Below are positions 53,462 to 63,088 of a stretch of DNA of 64,000 bases, in pieces. The first letter of the stretch is position 1. The number at the start of each line of letters is the position of its first letter. The notes beneath the pieces were generated by a model. It was not told the DNA's origin and ran no database searches. It saw only the letters and a program-made list of their open reading frames with translations. Source of the stretch: Caviibacter sp963550915 (GTDB taxonomy: Bacteria > Fusobacteriota > Fusobacteriia > Fusobacteriales > Leptotrichiaceae). The position numbers were made by a program, and so were the translations under genes. The stretch lies in assembly GCA_963550915.1 (NCBI GenBank), contig CAUVEB010000001.1, positions 124,001 through 188,000 on the forward strand, written 5' to 3'.

Positions 53462-53794
53462 GGGAGCGTTTTGGTTTCGACAGAGTAAGAAGCATATCAT
53501 AAGCAAGTAGGTGCGAACCTTTAAATCTTTTAAAATAATTGGAAACAATAAATACGCTTTAGCTGCTTAGTTGTAGCTTCATTAATATACGGTTTGCTAT
53601 TGATCGTTTATTAATGTTACTTTTAGATAGCTTGGTACTAGTAATGATTATAGCTAGTATGACATCTATAATCTAGTTTATAGACATTTGTTAATTTATC
53701 ATCTATAATACGAAAAAGTTAAATTATCTAAACTTGTAGAAAATGGTATGGACCCTTATTTTGGACACGAGTTCGATTCTCGTCGCTTCCACCA
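53462..53794 (+). ncRNA. ssrA: Transfer-messenger RNA (tmRNA)
   Basis: 333 nt. The 5' end GGGAGCGTTTTGGTTTCGAC and the 3' end GTTCGATTCTCGTCGCTTCCACCA form the alanine-tRNA-like acceptor domain (GGGAGCG pairs with CGCTTCC). The tag reading frame is visible at 53541-53570: GGA AAC AAT AAA TAC GCT TTA GCT GCT TAG, giving GNNKYALAA before the stop. Ribosome rescue by trans-translation. smpB is not in the window. The 3' CCA is encoded. Confidence 0.96.
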
Positions 53795-53822
53795 TATATA
53801 TGAATAAGAAACGTATTGATAT

Positions 53823-53846
53823 AAGCTACTTTTTTGTAGCTTTTTT
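53823..53846 (+). terminator. Terminator after tmRNA
   Basis: Stem AAGCTAC / GTAGCTT (53823-53829 with 53836-53842), T6 loop, T tract. It lies 16 bp before the next start codon. Confidence 0.75.
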
Positions 53847-53861
53847 GAGAAAGGTACAAAA

Positions 53862-55613
53862 ATGAATGAAAATATTTTTGAAGTTATAAATAATATTAGT
53901 AATTTAAAATTAAGCACAACAAGGCTAAAATTAGTTCTGTATTCTATATTAACAGGACTTTTGACTGGTCTTGTTGTTGTTATGTACAGATTATCACTAG
54001 AAAAAGTTATATATATTAGAAATAGATTTGAAATATCAGGAAATATGACAAAAAATGTAATTATAATACTAATACTTTTTGCTATATTAAAATATACTAT
54101 TAATTTTATAAATAATAAATTTAATATAAAAATAAATGATAATGTAATATATTTAATATCTTGTATATTTTTCATAGTTTTAATTATTACATATAGTAGC
54201 TCTATAAATACAATGTTATTGATATTTTTATTTATTTTAAGTGCCATATTAATACAATTTATGTTAAATTTTAAACCCCTTATAAGTGGTTCAGGGATAC
54301 CACAAGTAATGGGTCTTTTACAAAATAAGACAAAGTTTAATTGGTTTTACGAATTAATATTAAAATTTACAGGTGGAGTTCTTGCAATATTTACAGGTCT
54401 ATCACTTGGTAGAGAAGGACCTTCAATACATCTAGGTTCAATAATTGCAGATGGTGTAAATAAGATAAGTAAGAGAAGTGAAGTTGAAAAGAAATATTTA
54501 ATAACGTCAGGAGCTTCAGCTGGATTATCAGCAGCATTTAATGCACCACTTGCTGGAACAATATTTGCACTTGAGGAATTACATAAGTTTTTTTCACCAC
54601 TTATGTTAATATGTTCAATACTTGCTAGTATAAGTGCAAACTTAGTAAGTATATTAATTATAGGTGAAGAAACAGCATTTATTAATTTTAAACAATTATC
54701 ACCAGTAAAAGATGATGTAAAAGGAATAATATTAGAGATATTTCTAATTCTTATACTAAGTATTTTAATAGTTGTACTAGGTAAAATATTTAATATTATT
54801 TTAATAACATTTCAAAAAACATATAAAAATTTGAAAATAAATAAATATTTTAAAATTATAATATCAATACTAATATCATATTTAGTTGTTGTATTTTTAC
54901 CTGATATTACAGGTGGAGGTAATACATTAATTGAAAAGCTATTAACAACAAGTGTAACAACAAGATTTTTAGTTTTACTTCTTATAACTAAATTTTTATT
55001 CACTATGTTTTCATATTCAACAGGTGCACCAGGTGGAATATTCTTGCCTATGCTTGTAATTGGAGCATTAATAGGCAGAATATATGGAATAGCAGTTGTA
55101 AATATATTTAATTTACCTAGTGAGTTTGTAGTACATTTTATGCTACTTTCAATGGCGGCATATTTTACAGCAATTGTAAGAGCACCAATAACAGGAATAG
55201 TATTAATATTAGAAATGACAGGTAATTTTTCAAATCTATTTTCACTTACTATTATATCAGCAATAACATATATAGTATCTGAGTTAATGAAGTTTGAATC
55301 TGTATATGAAGAACTATTTCATAATATGTTCTCACATGTAAAAAATGAAATAGAACCAAAAGTTAGTGAGAGTATGACAGCAGTAAAAATACCTATAATT
55401 TCAGGTTCAAAAATTGTTAATAAATATGTAAAAGATATATCATGGCCCAGCAATTTATTAGTTGTAGGAATTGAAAGAAATAATTTTGAATTTATACCAA
55501 AGGGTGATACTAAAATATTAGATGGTGATAAATTAGTAATATTTACAGATAGGAAAACAGCAATATTAGAAATTGAAAAAATATTTGAGATATCTATAAA
55601 GGAGGAAATCTAA
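53862..55613 (+). CDS. ClC-family chloride channel/transporter with C-terminal TrkA-C domain
   Basis: 583-aa integral membrane protein. ClC ion-path motifs are present: GSGIPQV, GREGPSIHLG (gating Glu) and GAPGGIFLP. It has about 16-18 membrane segments, then a cytoplasmic TrkA-C (RCK_C) domain near residues 500-575 (ISWPSNLLVVGIERNNFEFI, LDGDKLVIFTD). In E. coli-type ClC proteins the internal Glu203 makes them Cl-/H+ antiporters; the equivalent was not identified here. The stop overlaps the nadV start (TAATG). Confidence 0.92.
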   Translation: MNENIFEVINNISNLKLSTTRLKLVLYSILTGLLTGLVVVMYRLSLEKVIYIRNRFEISGNMTKNVIIILILFAILKYTINFINNKFNIKINDNVIYLISCIFFIVLIITYSSSINTMLLIFLFILSAILIQFMLNFKPLISGSGIPQVMGLLQNKTKFNWFYELILKFTGGVLAIFTGLSLGREGPSIHLGSIIADGVNKISKRSEVEKKYLITSGASAGLSAAFNAPLAGTIFALEELHKFFSPLMLICSILASISANLVSILIIGEETAFINFKQLSPVKDDVKGIILEIFLILILSILIVVLGKIFNIILITFQKTYKNLKINKYFKIIISILISYLVVVFLPDITGGGNTLIEKLLTTSVTTRFLVLLLITKFLFTMFSYSTGAPGGIFLPMLVIGALIGRIYGIAVVNIFNLPSEFVVHFMLLSMAAYFTAIVRAPITGIVLILEMTGNFSNLFSLTIISAITYIVSELMKFESVYEELFHNMFSHVKNEIEPKVSESMTAVKIPIISGSKIVNKYVKDISWPSNLLVVGIERNNFEFIPKGDTKILDGDKLVIFTDRKTAILEIEKIFEISIKEEI

Positions 55614-57043
55614 TGAGTAAAAATATTATATTAAATTGTGATTCATACAAGGTAACACATTCAAAACAGTATCCTGAAAATATGGAATATATGCATAGCT
55701 ATATTGAAAGCCGTGGTGGACTATATGGATATGTTAAATTTTTTGGACTTCAATATTACTTAAAAGAATATCTAACAAAAAAAGTAACTAAAGAAATGGT
55801 AGATGAAGCAGAAGAAATCTTTGCTTTACACCAAGTTCCATTTGATAGAACAGGTTGGGATTATATTGTAAATGAACTAAATGGTAATATACCGCTTAAA
55901 ATAAGAGCAGTTGCAGAAGGAGCAGTTATACCAAACCATAATGTTCTTGTAACAATTGAATCTACTGATAAAAAAGTACCTTGGATAGTTTCTTGGCTAG
56001 AATCATTAATATTAAAAGTATGGTATCCAACAACAGTTGCTACATATTCATATAAATCAAAACAAATAATTAAATACTTTTTAGATCAAACTTCTGATAA
56101 TGTTGAAAGTGAATTACCTTTTAAACTACATGATTTTGGATATAGAGGTGCTTCAAGTGATGAAACAGCTGGTCTTGGTGGACTTGCACATTTAACAAAC
56201 TTTAAAGGTACTGATAATATAAATGCATTAGAGTTTGGTCGTAAATACTATAGTGAAAAAATAGCAGGATTTAGTATACCAGCAGCTGAACATAGTACAA
56301 TAACTTCATGGGGTAGAGACAGAGAAAAGGATGCAATGGAAAATATACTTAATAAATTTCCAACAGGTCCTGTTTCAATAGTATGTGATTCTTATGATTT
56401 CTTTAATGCAGTTGAAAATATAATAGGAAAAGAATTAAAAGATAAAATAAAAAATAGAGACGGTGTTGTAATTGTAAGACCTGATAGTGGGGATGCAATA
56501 ACAAATATACTATTTGCACTTGAAAAACTTGAAAATTCATTTGGAGTTACAGTAAATAGTAAAGGATATAAGGTGCTTAATAATACACGTGTTATACAAG
56601 GTGATAACGTATATGAAAATACAACTTGGGATATATTAAAATGCCTTATGAATAATGACTATGCAATTGATAATATTGCCCTTGGTTGTGGTGGTTCACT
56701 ATTACAAGGTAATAATAACTCAAGTATAAATAGAGATACTCATAAATTTGCTATGAAATGTAGCTGTGTTAAGATAGATAACAAATTTATTGATGTATCT
56801 AAAAATCCAATTACTGATAGTGGTAAGGTAAGTAAAAAAGGAAGACTTGACCTTATAAAAGATGCAAATGGAGAGTATAAGACAGTAAATATTACATATT
56901 TACCTGAAAACAAATATCATCCAAACAGCTTACTTACAACAGTATTTGAAAATGGTCAACTTTTAGTTGATTACACACTAGAGCAAGTTATACAAAATGA
57001 AGATAAATATTTTGTCCCAGAATTAAAAAGAATTTTTAAGTAG
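55613..57043 (+). CDS. nadV: Nicotinamide phosphoribosyltransferase (NAMPT-type)
   Basis: 476-aa enzyme making NMN from nicotinamide and PRPP, which allows NAD recovery without deamidation. Signatures: DSYKVTHSKQYPENMEYM (N terminus), HDFGYRGASSDETAGLGG, PAAEHSTITSWGRDREKDAM (active-site His in EHST), VRPDSGDAITN. This is the NAMPT/NadV form, not PncB. Its presence implies use of host or medium nicotinamide. It overlaps clc by 1 bp and is followed by manA. Confidence 0.94.
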   Translation: MSKNIILNCDSYKVTHSKQYPENMEYMHSYIESRGGLYGYVKFFGLQYYLKEYLTKKVTKEMVDEAEEIFALHQVPFDRTGWDYIVNELNGNIPLKIRAVAEGAVIPNHNVLVTIESTDKKVPWIVSWLESLILKVWYPTTVATYSYKSKQIIKYFLDQTSDNVESELPFKLHDFGYRGASSDETAGLGGLAHLTNFKGTDNINALEFGRKYYSEKIAGFSIPAAEHSTITSWGRDREKDAMENILNKFPTGPVSIVCDSYDFFNAVENIIGKELKDKIKNRDGVVIVRPDSGDAITNILFALEKLENSFGVTVNSKGYKVLNNTRVIQGDNVYENTTWDILKCLMNNDYAIDNIALGCGGSLLQGNNNSSINRDTHKFAMKCSCVKIDNKFIDVSKNPITDSGKVSKKGRLDLIKDANGEYKTVNITYLPENKYHPNSLLTTVFENGQLLVDYTLEQVIQNEDKYFVPELKRIFK

Positions 57044-57052
57044 GTGATTTAT

Positions 57053-57979
57053 GTGTTATATCCGTTAAAATTTAGTAAACATTTAGTACCAAAGGTATGG
57101 GGAGGTAGAAATTTTGAGAAAATTCTTAAAATTGATACTCCGGATAATGAAATTATGTATGGAGAGTCTTGGGAAATATCATCACATCCTAACGGTATGA
57201 GCTATGTTGTAAATGGTAGTCTAAAAGGCAAAAGTTTAGAGCAAATATTTTTAGAATATAAAAAAGAATTAGTTGGAGATAAAAATTTTGATAGATTTCC
57301 TTTACTTATAAAATATTTAGATGTTAATGATAGACTATCAATACAAGTACATCCAAATAATGAAGTTGCACTAAAAAGACATAACGAATTTGGTAAGAGT
57401 GAGTGCTGGTATATAATATATGCAAGTGATGATGCAAAACTAGTGCTTGGGATGAAAAAAGGAATTAATAAAGAAAAGTTTGTTGAACTTGCAAATAAAA
57501 ATGAATTTAGTGAAATATTTGAAGAATATAGTGTTAAAACAGGTGATTTTGTAAATGTACCACCTGGTCTTGTACATGCATCTATTGAGGGTGAAATAGT
57601 TTTAGCAGAAATACAACAAAATTCAGATATAACATATAGAATATATGATTTTGATAGACTTGACGGTGGTAAATTAAGACCGCTTCATATAAAAGAAGCT
57701 GCTGAAAGTATTGACTTTGAGCTAAAACCTGAAATCATTGACACTAATAAAATAAATGGTAGAATAATTAAAACTGATTATTATACTATTGATAAATTAA
57801 ATATTAATAAAAAAATAGAAGACATATCAACAAAATCATTTATAATATACTCTGCCTTATATGGTAGCGGTTTTGTTGGTGATGAAGAAATAAAAATGGG
57901 TGAAACAATATTAGTACCTATTAATTATAAGGTAAGTTTAAGTGGAGATATGGTACTACTTAGAACAAGTTTAGAATAG
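57053..57979 (+). CDS. manA: Mannose-6-phosphate isomerase, class I
   Basis: Zinc-dependent interconversion of fructose-6-P and mannose-6-P. I choose GTG 57053 (TAGGTGAT upstream; GTG 57044 overlaps that site), giving about 308 aa. Zn-ligand regions are seen in SIQVHPNN, FGKSECWYI and VNVPPGLVHASIEGEIV, with the C-terminal strand region QQNSDITYRIYDFDR. A short form compared with enteric ManA (390 aa), as in Firmicutes and fusobacteria. Confidence 0.93.
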   Translation: MLYPLKFSKHLVPKVWGGRNFEKILKIDTPDNEIMYGESWEISSHPNGMSYVVNGSLKGKSLEQIFLEYKKELVGDKNFDRFPLLIKYLDVNDRLSIQVHPNNEVALKRHNEFGKSECWYIIYASDDAKLVLGMKKGINKEKFVELANKNEFSEIFEEYSVKTGDFVNVPPGLVHASIEGEIVLAEIQQNSDITYRIYDFDRLDGGKLRPLHIKEAAESIDFELKPEIIDTNKINGRIIKTDYYTIDKLNINKKIEDISTKSFIIYSALYGSGFVGDEEIKMGETILVPINYKVSLSGDMVLLRTSLE

Positions 57980-57986
57980 GAGAATT

Positions 57987-58955
57987 ATGAAAAGAAGTTT
58001 ATCCGGAATACAACCGAGCGGTAATATACATATAGGTAACTATTTTGGTGCATTAAAGCAATTTGTTGATTTACAAGATAAATATGATGGTCTTTATTTT
58101 GTTGCAGATTATCATGCCCTTACTTCAAATCCTAAAAGTGAAAATTTAAAATCAATGACTATAAATGCAATTTTAGATTATTTAGCATTAGGACTTGATC
58201 CCAAAAAATCAACTATATTTTTACAATCTGATGTACCTCTTCATGCTGAACTTATGTGGATATTATCAAATTGCACTCCTATTTCACTGCTTGAAAGAGG
58301 ACATGCATATAAAGATAAGATTGCAAAAGGAATAAAAGCTAATACAGGTCTATTTACATACCCTGTATTAATGGCAGCTGACATATTACTATACGATACT
58401 GATGTTGTACCTGTAGGTAAGGATCAAAAGCAACACGTTGAATTTGCACGTGATATTGCTATTAAATTTAATGAACAATATGGCAAGGAAGTATTTAAAT
58501 TACCAAATGATTTAATACTTGAAAATGTTTCAATAGTACCAGGTACTGATGGCGAAAAAATGAGTAAATCATACGGTAATATTATAAATATGTTTTTATC
58601 TGAAAAAGAGTTAAAAAAACAGGTGATGAGCATAGTTACAGATAGTACAGCATTAGAACTTCCAAAAAATCCAGATAATAATATTACAAAAATATATGAA
58701 CTATTTGCTACAAAAGAAGAAGTTATGCAAATGAAAGAAAAGTTCATGACTGGTGGATATGGTTATGGTCATGCAAAAACAGAATTATTTAACACTATAA
58801 TGGAATATTTTAAAGAAGCACGTCTAAATCGTGAAAAATTAGTAAATAATATGGATTATGTAGACGACATACTAAAACAAGGTGCTAAAAAGGCTAATGA
58901 GCTTGCAGATAAAAAAATGAAAATTATAAAAGAAGTAGTAGGATTTTATAAATGA
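57987..58955 (+). CDS. trpS: Tryptophanyl-tRNA synthetase
   Basis: 322-aa class I synthetase. The HIGH-like motif is GNIHIGNYFGAL near residue 12 and the KMSKS motif is GEKMSKSYGN near residue 192. Family segments are VADYHALTSNP and VPVGKDQKQHVEFARD. The tRNA-Trp gene of this window is at 28.4 kb. The ATG follows AGGAG; the stop overlaps the holA start by 4 bp. Confidence 0.97.
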   Translation: MKRSLSGIQPSGNIHIGNYFGALKQFVDLQDKYDGLYFVADYHALTSNPKSENLKSMTINAILDYLALGLDPKKSTIFLQSDVPLHAELMWILSNCTPISLLERGHAYKDKIAKGIKANTGLFTYPVLMAADILLYDTDVVPVGKDQKQHVEFARDIAIKFNEQYGKEVFKLPNDLILENVSIVPGTDGEKMSKSYGNIINMFLSEKELKKQVMSIVTDSTALELPKNPDNNITKIYELFATKEEVMQMKEKFMTGGYGYGHAKTELFNTIMEYFKEARLNREKLVNNMDYVDDILKQGAKKANELADKKMKIIKEVVGFYK

Positions 58956-59854
58956 TATACTATATTACAGGTCTTGAAAGTAGAAGTATAAAAATTGATG
59001 ATTTAATGAAAGAATTTAATAATATAAGTAGCTATGATGCAAGTTTAGATGAATATGAAAATTTTGCAAGTGCAATAACAAGTTCTTCTCTATTTTCTGA
59101 TAGAGAGCTAATTATACTTAAAAGAGCAAATAAACTTAAAAAGTTTTCTTCTCTACTAGATTTACTTAGCACAATAAAAGATGAAAATAAGCATATAGTT
59201 ATTGATTATTTTTATGAATTTAAAAATAAGAATCCATATATTAAAGACTTTAAAAAATTAAATGCTGAGATTATAAACATAGAAAAAGATGAAGATATAA
59301 TACATGACTATATTGAAAAAGAACTGAAAATTAATAAAGTTGAAGCTAAAAAAATAATTGATGTTATAGGCACTGATTATTATATGGTAAAAAATGAAAT
59401 TCAAAAATATAAGGTATTTTTAGGAAAAGATACATACAGTTTTGAAAAAATTGAAGATATAATGACAAAAGATAGAGCTGCTAAAATATACGATATAACA
59501 CAAAAGATATTATTAAAAAATATAAGTTTTAATGATATACCAAAAAGCATGTATTTCCCTTTAATATATTCTTTACAAAATGAATTTCAAATATTACATA
59601 CTCTGCAAATATTAGATTTATCATTATCATACGAAGAATTTAGAAAACAATATGAGAAATATGAAGAAATATTTAATGCAAACTACTATGTAATATATTT
59701 AAAGAATAAGAATTACAGGCATAAGTACACAAAAGAAAAAACACTTAAAATATTAAATTTATGTTTACGATATGAAAATGAAATAAAAATAGGTAATTTA
59801 GATGAAAGAACAGCTTTATGGCTGATAATTAGTGAGGTTTCAAAAAATGAATGA
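58952..59854 (+). CDS. holA: DNA polymerase III subunit delta
   Basis: 300-aa clamp-loader subunit. The low-complexity fold matches HolA: an N-terminal Rossmann-like domain (YYITGLESRSIKIDDLMKEF), a central SSLFSDRELIILKRANKL segment, the alpha-helical C-terminal domain (LQNEFQILHTLQILDLSLS) and the terminal KTLKILNLCLRYENEIKIGN motif. It overlaps trpS by 4 bp and the cupin gene by 8 bp. Confidence 0.88.
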   Translation: MIYYITGLESRSIKIDDLMKEFNNISSYDASLDEYENFASAITSSSLFSDRELIILKRANKLKKFSSLLDLLSTIKDENKHIVIDYFYEFKNKNPYIKDFKKLNAEIINIEKDEDIIHDYIEKELKINKVEAKKIIDVIGTDYYMVKNEIQKYKVFLGKDTYSFEKIEDIMTKDRAAKIYDITQKILLKNISFNDIPKSMYFPLIYSLQNEFQILHTLQILDLSLSYEEFRKQYEKYEEIFNANYYVIYLKNKNYRHKYTKEKTLKILNLCLRYENEIKIGNLDERTALWLIISEVSKNE

Positions 59855-60118
59855 AGAAATAGTTGAAAAATTATATGACGGAGATATAAGAGTTGAAAAA
59901 ATATTTTCAAATGGTTGTGAAACAGATTGGCTTTTACAAGATGAAGATGAATTCGTGTATGTATTAGAGGGTAATGCTATATTAGAATATCAAGATCACG
60001 AAAAATTTTTAATTAAGGTGACTATGAATGTATACCTAAAAATATAAAGCATAGAGTTAAAGCTCCATCACAAAATTGTACTTGGCTTTGTGTATTTAAG
60101 AAAGAAAAAAATGATTAA
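59847..60118 (+). pseudogene. Cupin-domain protein, single-base frameshift
   Basis: Starts ATG 59847 (MNEEIVEKLYDGD). The first 55 residues are a cupin (WLLQDEDEFVYVLEGNAILEY); after 60012 the frame is lost and a stop follows at 60047. In the other frame from 60017 the missing cupin half resumes: GDYECIPKNIKHRVKAP and NCTWLCVF, ending at TAA 60116-60118. Adding one A near 60012-60016 restores the full 90-residue protein. This is either a real pseudogene or a sequencing error. Confidence 0.78.
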
Positions 60119-60737
60119 TGATAGAAAACTAGAAAAAACATCATTAAATGGATATATGATATATATTAGATATAATGGTAATGAATACGACTGTTTTGAT
60201 GAAAATCCAGGTTTTAAAAGCGTGAAATCTGAATTTAAAAAAAGATTTGAAGAAAATGGTATAAATATTTTTAAAGGAATACAACAAGCAGGAAGAACAG
60301 ATAAAGGCGTTAGTGCTAATGAAAATGTACTTTATATAATGACTTCAAAAATAAATATAGATGAAATGCTAAAATATGATGATGTAATTAAGATACAAAG
60401 AGTATTACCATTTTTAGAGTTTCCAGATTATGTTGAAAAAAGAGAATATATTTTTAAATATGATGTAGAAAAAATAACTAGAAGTGAAGATGAAATACAA
60501 AAGCTATGTAAAAATCTTAGTGGGAATATGGATTATTCAAGATTTACAACAAAAAAAGGTAGACAAATAAAAAATACAGTAAGAAATCTTAAGATTGAAT
60601 ACAAAGACAATGCCCTATATTTTTTAGGTGATAGCTTTCTACCACATCAGGTTCGTATAATGTCATCATACATACTTACAGGCAAAATGAAAGAGTTAGA
60701 TGGTAAATATTTATGTCTTAATAAAATTTTTTTTTAA
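60111..60737 (+). CDS. truA: TruA-like tRNA pseudouridine synthase, possibly truncated
   Basis: About 208 aa from ATG 60111 (no strong ribosome site is apparent; upstream starts exist in frame). The TruA catalytic motif is intact: GIQQAGRTDKGVSA, with the catalytic Asp, and FLPHQVRIMSS matches the conserved C-terminal TruA helix. At a T9 run (60727-60735) the frame ends in LCLNKIFF-stop. With T8 the frame would continue for another ~60 residues into the tail listed next. The truncated product lacks the last part of the TruA fold, so activity is doubtful. Confidence 0.7.
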   Translation: MINDRKLEKTSLNGYMIYIRYNGNEYDCFDENPGFKSVKSEFKKRFEENGINIFKGIQQAGRTDKGVSANENVLYIMTSKINIDEMLKYDDVIKIQRVLPFLEFPDYVEKREYIFKYDVEKITRSEDEIQKLCKNLSGNMDYSRFTTKKGRQIKNTVRNLKIEYKDNALYFLGDSFLPHQVRIMSSYILTGKMKELDGKYLCLNKIFF

Positions 60738-60921
60738 TAAAGTTATAAAAGGTATGTTTTTGGTAGATACCATGGTTGATATACCTGATGTTAAATTTGC
60801 TGTAGAGTGTGAAAAATATATATTTTTATACACTGATGATATATCAAAATCTATAGGTAGAAATGGTAAAAATATAAAAAAAATTAATTTGAAAAAGAAA
60901 GCAATTTATAGGGGAATATAG
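60736..60921 (+). other. Displaced C-terminal tail of the TruA-like gene (KH-like)
   Basis: In the +1 frame after the T9 tract the sequence reads NKVIKGMFLVDTMVDIPDVK and has a KH GXXG loop, SIGRNGKNIKKI. It has no ribosome site of its own. The simplest reading is that this was the C-terminal end of the upstream protein, separated by one extra T. The KH motif would be an unusual addition to a TruA enzyme. Confidence 0.6.
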
Positions 60922-60940
60922 CTATCTAATAAAAAAATAT

Positions 60941-60968
60941 TTGACATTTTTCAAAAAAACATTATACT
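60941..60968 (+). promoter_or_regulatory. Promoter of the HU gene
   Basis: TTGACA (60941-60946), 16-bp spacer, TATACT (60963-60968), about 40 bp before the ATG. Confidence 0.75.
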
Positions 60969-61009
60969 TATATAAAAGTAAAGTAAATATTTATTGGGAG
61001 GTTACAAAT

Positions 61010-61288
61010 ATGTCAAAGAAAGAGTTTGTTGAATTATACGCTAAGAAAACAAACAGCACAAAAAGAAAAGCTGAAGAATTAGTAAACTTATTCTTAGAAA
61101 CAGTTGAAGATTCATTAAGCGAAGGTAAAGAAGTTAAATTCATCGGTTGGGGGACTTTCTCACTTAAAGAAAGAAAGAAAAGAGAAGGTGTTAATTCACT
61201 AACTAAGAAAAAAATGGTTATACCTGCAAAAACAGTTGTTAAATTTAGAGTAGGTAAGAGTTTAGCTGAAAAAGTAAATAAAAAATAA
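61010..61288 (+). CDS. hup: DNA-binding protein HU
   Basis: 92-aa nucleoid protein starting at ATG 61010 behind GGGAGG (60996-61001). Family features: SKKEFVELYAKKTNSTKRKA, FIGWGTFSLKERKKREGVN (DNA-bending arm) and FRVGKSLAEKVNKK. The usual arm sequence RNPQTG is replaced by REGVNSLTKK. It has its own promoter and terminator. Confidence 0.95.
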   Translation: MSKKEFVELYAKKTNSTKRKAEELVNLFLETVEDSLSEGKEVKFIGWGTFSLKERKKREGVNSLTKKKMVIPAKTVVKFRVGKSLAEKVNKK

Positions 61289-61294
61289 GAAAAG

Positions 61295-61325
61295 AAGTTA
61301 GCTAAAGAGCTAACTTTTTGTTTAT
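61295..61325 (+). terminator. Terminator of the HU gene
   Basis: Stem AAGTTAGCT / AGCTAACTT (61295-61303 with 61308-61316), AAAG loop, T tract. Confidence 0.85.
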
Positions 61326-61342
61326 ATTATAGGGAGGTTATT

Positions 61343-62305
61343 TTGATTACTGTTAAAAATTTGAAATTTGAATATATTTCATATGAGCTAGATCAAGGAT
61401 TTTTATCAGCAATTAAAGATTTATTTTCAAGAAAATACATAAAAAATAAAGTTCTTGACATAGACACAATTGAAATAAAAAAAGGTGAAATAGTAGGAGT
61501 CTTAGGGCCTAATGGAGCAGGCAAAACAACTCTTATTAAACTTTTAACTGGTATTTTAGAAAATAAAAAAGGTGAGATTATTTGTAATAACGAAATTCCA
61601 TATATGAAAAATAAAAATCATTTAAAAAATATTGGTGTAGTTCTAGGTCAAAAATCACAATTAATATGGGATTTACCACCAATAGAAACTTTAAAAATGT
61701 TAAAAGAAATATATAGTATTCCAACAAATGATTTTGATAGTCGTCTTACTTATTTATTAAAATTGTTAAATTTAGAAAATAAGAAAAATATACCAGTAAG
61801 AAAATTATCTCTTGGAGAAAGATTAAAGTTTGAACTTATATGTTCGCTTATACATAATCCTAAAATACTATTTTTAGATGAACCTACAATAGGTATAGAT
61901 TTGCTTAGCCAATATGCAATCTATGATTTTTTAAAAGAAATAAATAAAACTTATAAGACAACAATAATATTAACAAGCCACTATATGAAAGATATAGAAA
62001 ATTTATGTAATAGGATCATTGTATTAATTAAAGGTGAAAAGAAAATTGATTTGCCAATAAAAGAATTAAAAAATATGTTTAAAACTACGAAAAAGTATAT
62101 TGTAGAAACAAAAGATGATATATTACCATTTAGTTTTAGAAATGCAAGTTATAAAAGAGTAGATGAAAATAAATATGAAATATATTTTGAAGACGACAAA
62201 TATATTATTGAGAACATAAATTTAAATGATATTGTAAGTATTAGAGAAGATGTAGTAGAGCTTGAAGAAATAATATTTAATTTATATAAGGAACAAACAT
62301 TATGA
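61343..62305 (+). CDS. ABC-2-type exporter ATP-binding protein
   Basis: 320-aa ATPase (TTG start, GGGAGG upstream). Walker A is GPNGAGKTTL, the signature is LSLGERLKFEL (variant of LSGGQ), Walker B is ILFLDEPTIGID, and the switch His is in LTSHYMKD. The N-terminal extension (YISYELDQGFLSAIKDLFSRKYI) is typical of the NatA-like group that pairs with two DUF990-type permeases. The stop overlaps the first permease by 4 bp. Confidence 0.9.
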   Translation: MITVKNLKFEYISYELDQGFLSAIKDLFSRKYIKNKVLDIDTIEIKKGEIVGVLGPNGAGKTTLIKLLTGILENKKGEIICNNEIPYMKNKNHLKNIGVVLGQKSQLIWDLPPIETLKMLKEIYSIPTNDFDSRLTYLLKLLNLENKKNIPVRKLSLGERLKFELICSLIHNPKILFLDEPTIGIDLLSQYAIYDFLKEINKTYKTTIILTSHYMKDIENLCNRIIVLIKGEKKIDLPIKELKNMFKTTKKYIVETKDDILPFSFRNASYKRVDENKYEIYFEDDKYIIENINLNDIVSIREDVVELEEIIFNLYKEQTL

Positions 62306-63087
62306 GAAAATATATTGTTATATCACTAAATCAATTTATGATAAAATTACAATACAAATTTAATCTGGTAACAAGTATTTTAATTACAATGATACAAATA
62401 TTCGCATCAATATACATATGGCAAAGTATATATATTTCATCAAATTCATATAAGATTGGCACATACACATTAAAAGAAATGTTTACATATATAATTATAG
62501 TTAATATAATTTCTTTGATTTTTAAATTTGATATTGTTTTTAAGCTATCAACCCTTGTAAGATCTGGGAAATTAACAACAAAACTTCTACGACCGGTTTC
62601 ATATTATGAAGAAACACTTAGTGAGTATATAGGAAGAATTATATTATTAATAATAACTTTTTTATTACTAATAATTTATTTTAAATATAATGTATATTAT
62701 TACACTAATACATATACATTACTCTTAATAATGACATTTATATTAAATATATTTATGTTTTTTAATCTTACATTACTAATATCAACACTTGGATTTTGGC
62801 TTATTCAAATATGGCCACTTCGTCCTATATTAAATGGATTTTATCTTCTTTTAGCTGGTATATATTTTCCACTTGATATACTACCAACTTACTTATTTAA
62901 AATAATAAAGTATAATCCGTTTTCTATGATTACATATATATTTACAATAACTTTACAAGGCTTTTATAGTGAAAAAGAACTGATGTTTCATATTTTAATT
63001 AACTTTGTTTGGCTTGTATTATTCAAATACACATACGAATACTTATTTAATAAAGGTCTAAAAAAATATGAGGGTATGGGGGCGTAA
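62302..63087 (+). CDS. ABC-2-type permease (first subunit, DUF990-like)
   Basis: 261-aa protein with six hydrophobic segments and no large soluble domain. It carries VRSGKLTTKLLRPVSYYEE after the second segment, the family motif containing LLRPV. It overlaps the ATPase by 4 bp and the second permease by several bases. Substrate unknown. Confidence 0.8.
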   Translation: MRKYIVISLNQFMIKLQYKFNLVTSILITMIQIFASIYIWQSIYISSNSYKIGTYTLKEMFTYIIIVNIISLIFKFDIVFKLSTLVRSGKLTTKLLRPVSYYEETLSEYIGRIILLIITFLLLIIYFKYNVYYYTNTYTLLLIMTFILNIFMFFNLTLLISTLGFWLIQIWPLRPILNGFYLLLAGIYFPLDILPTYLFKIIKYNPFSMITYIFTITLQGFYSEKELMFHILINFVWLVLFKYTYEYLFNKGLKKYEGMGA

Positions 63088-63088
63088 T

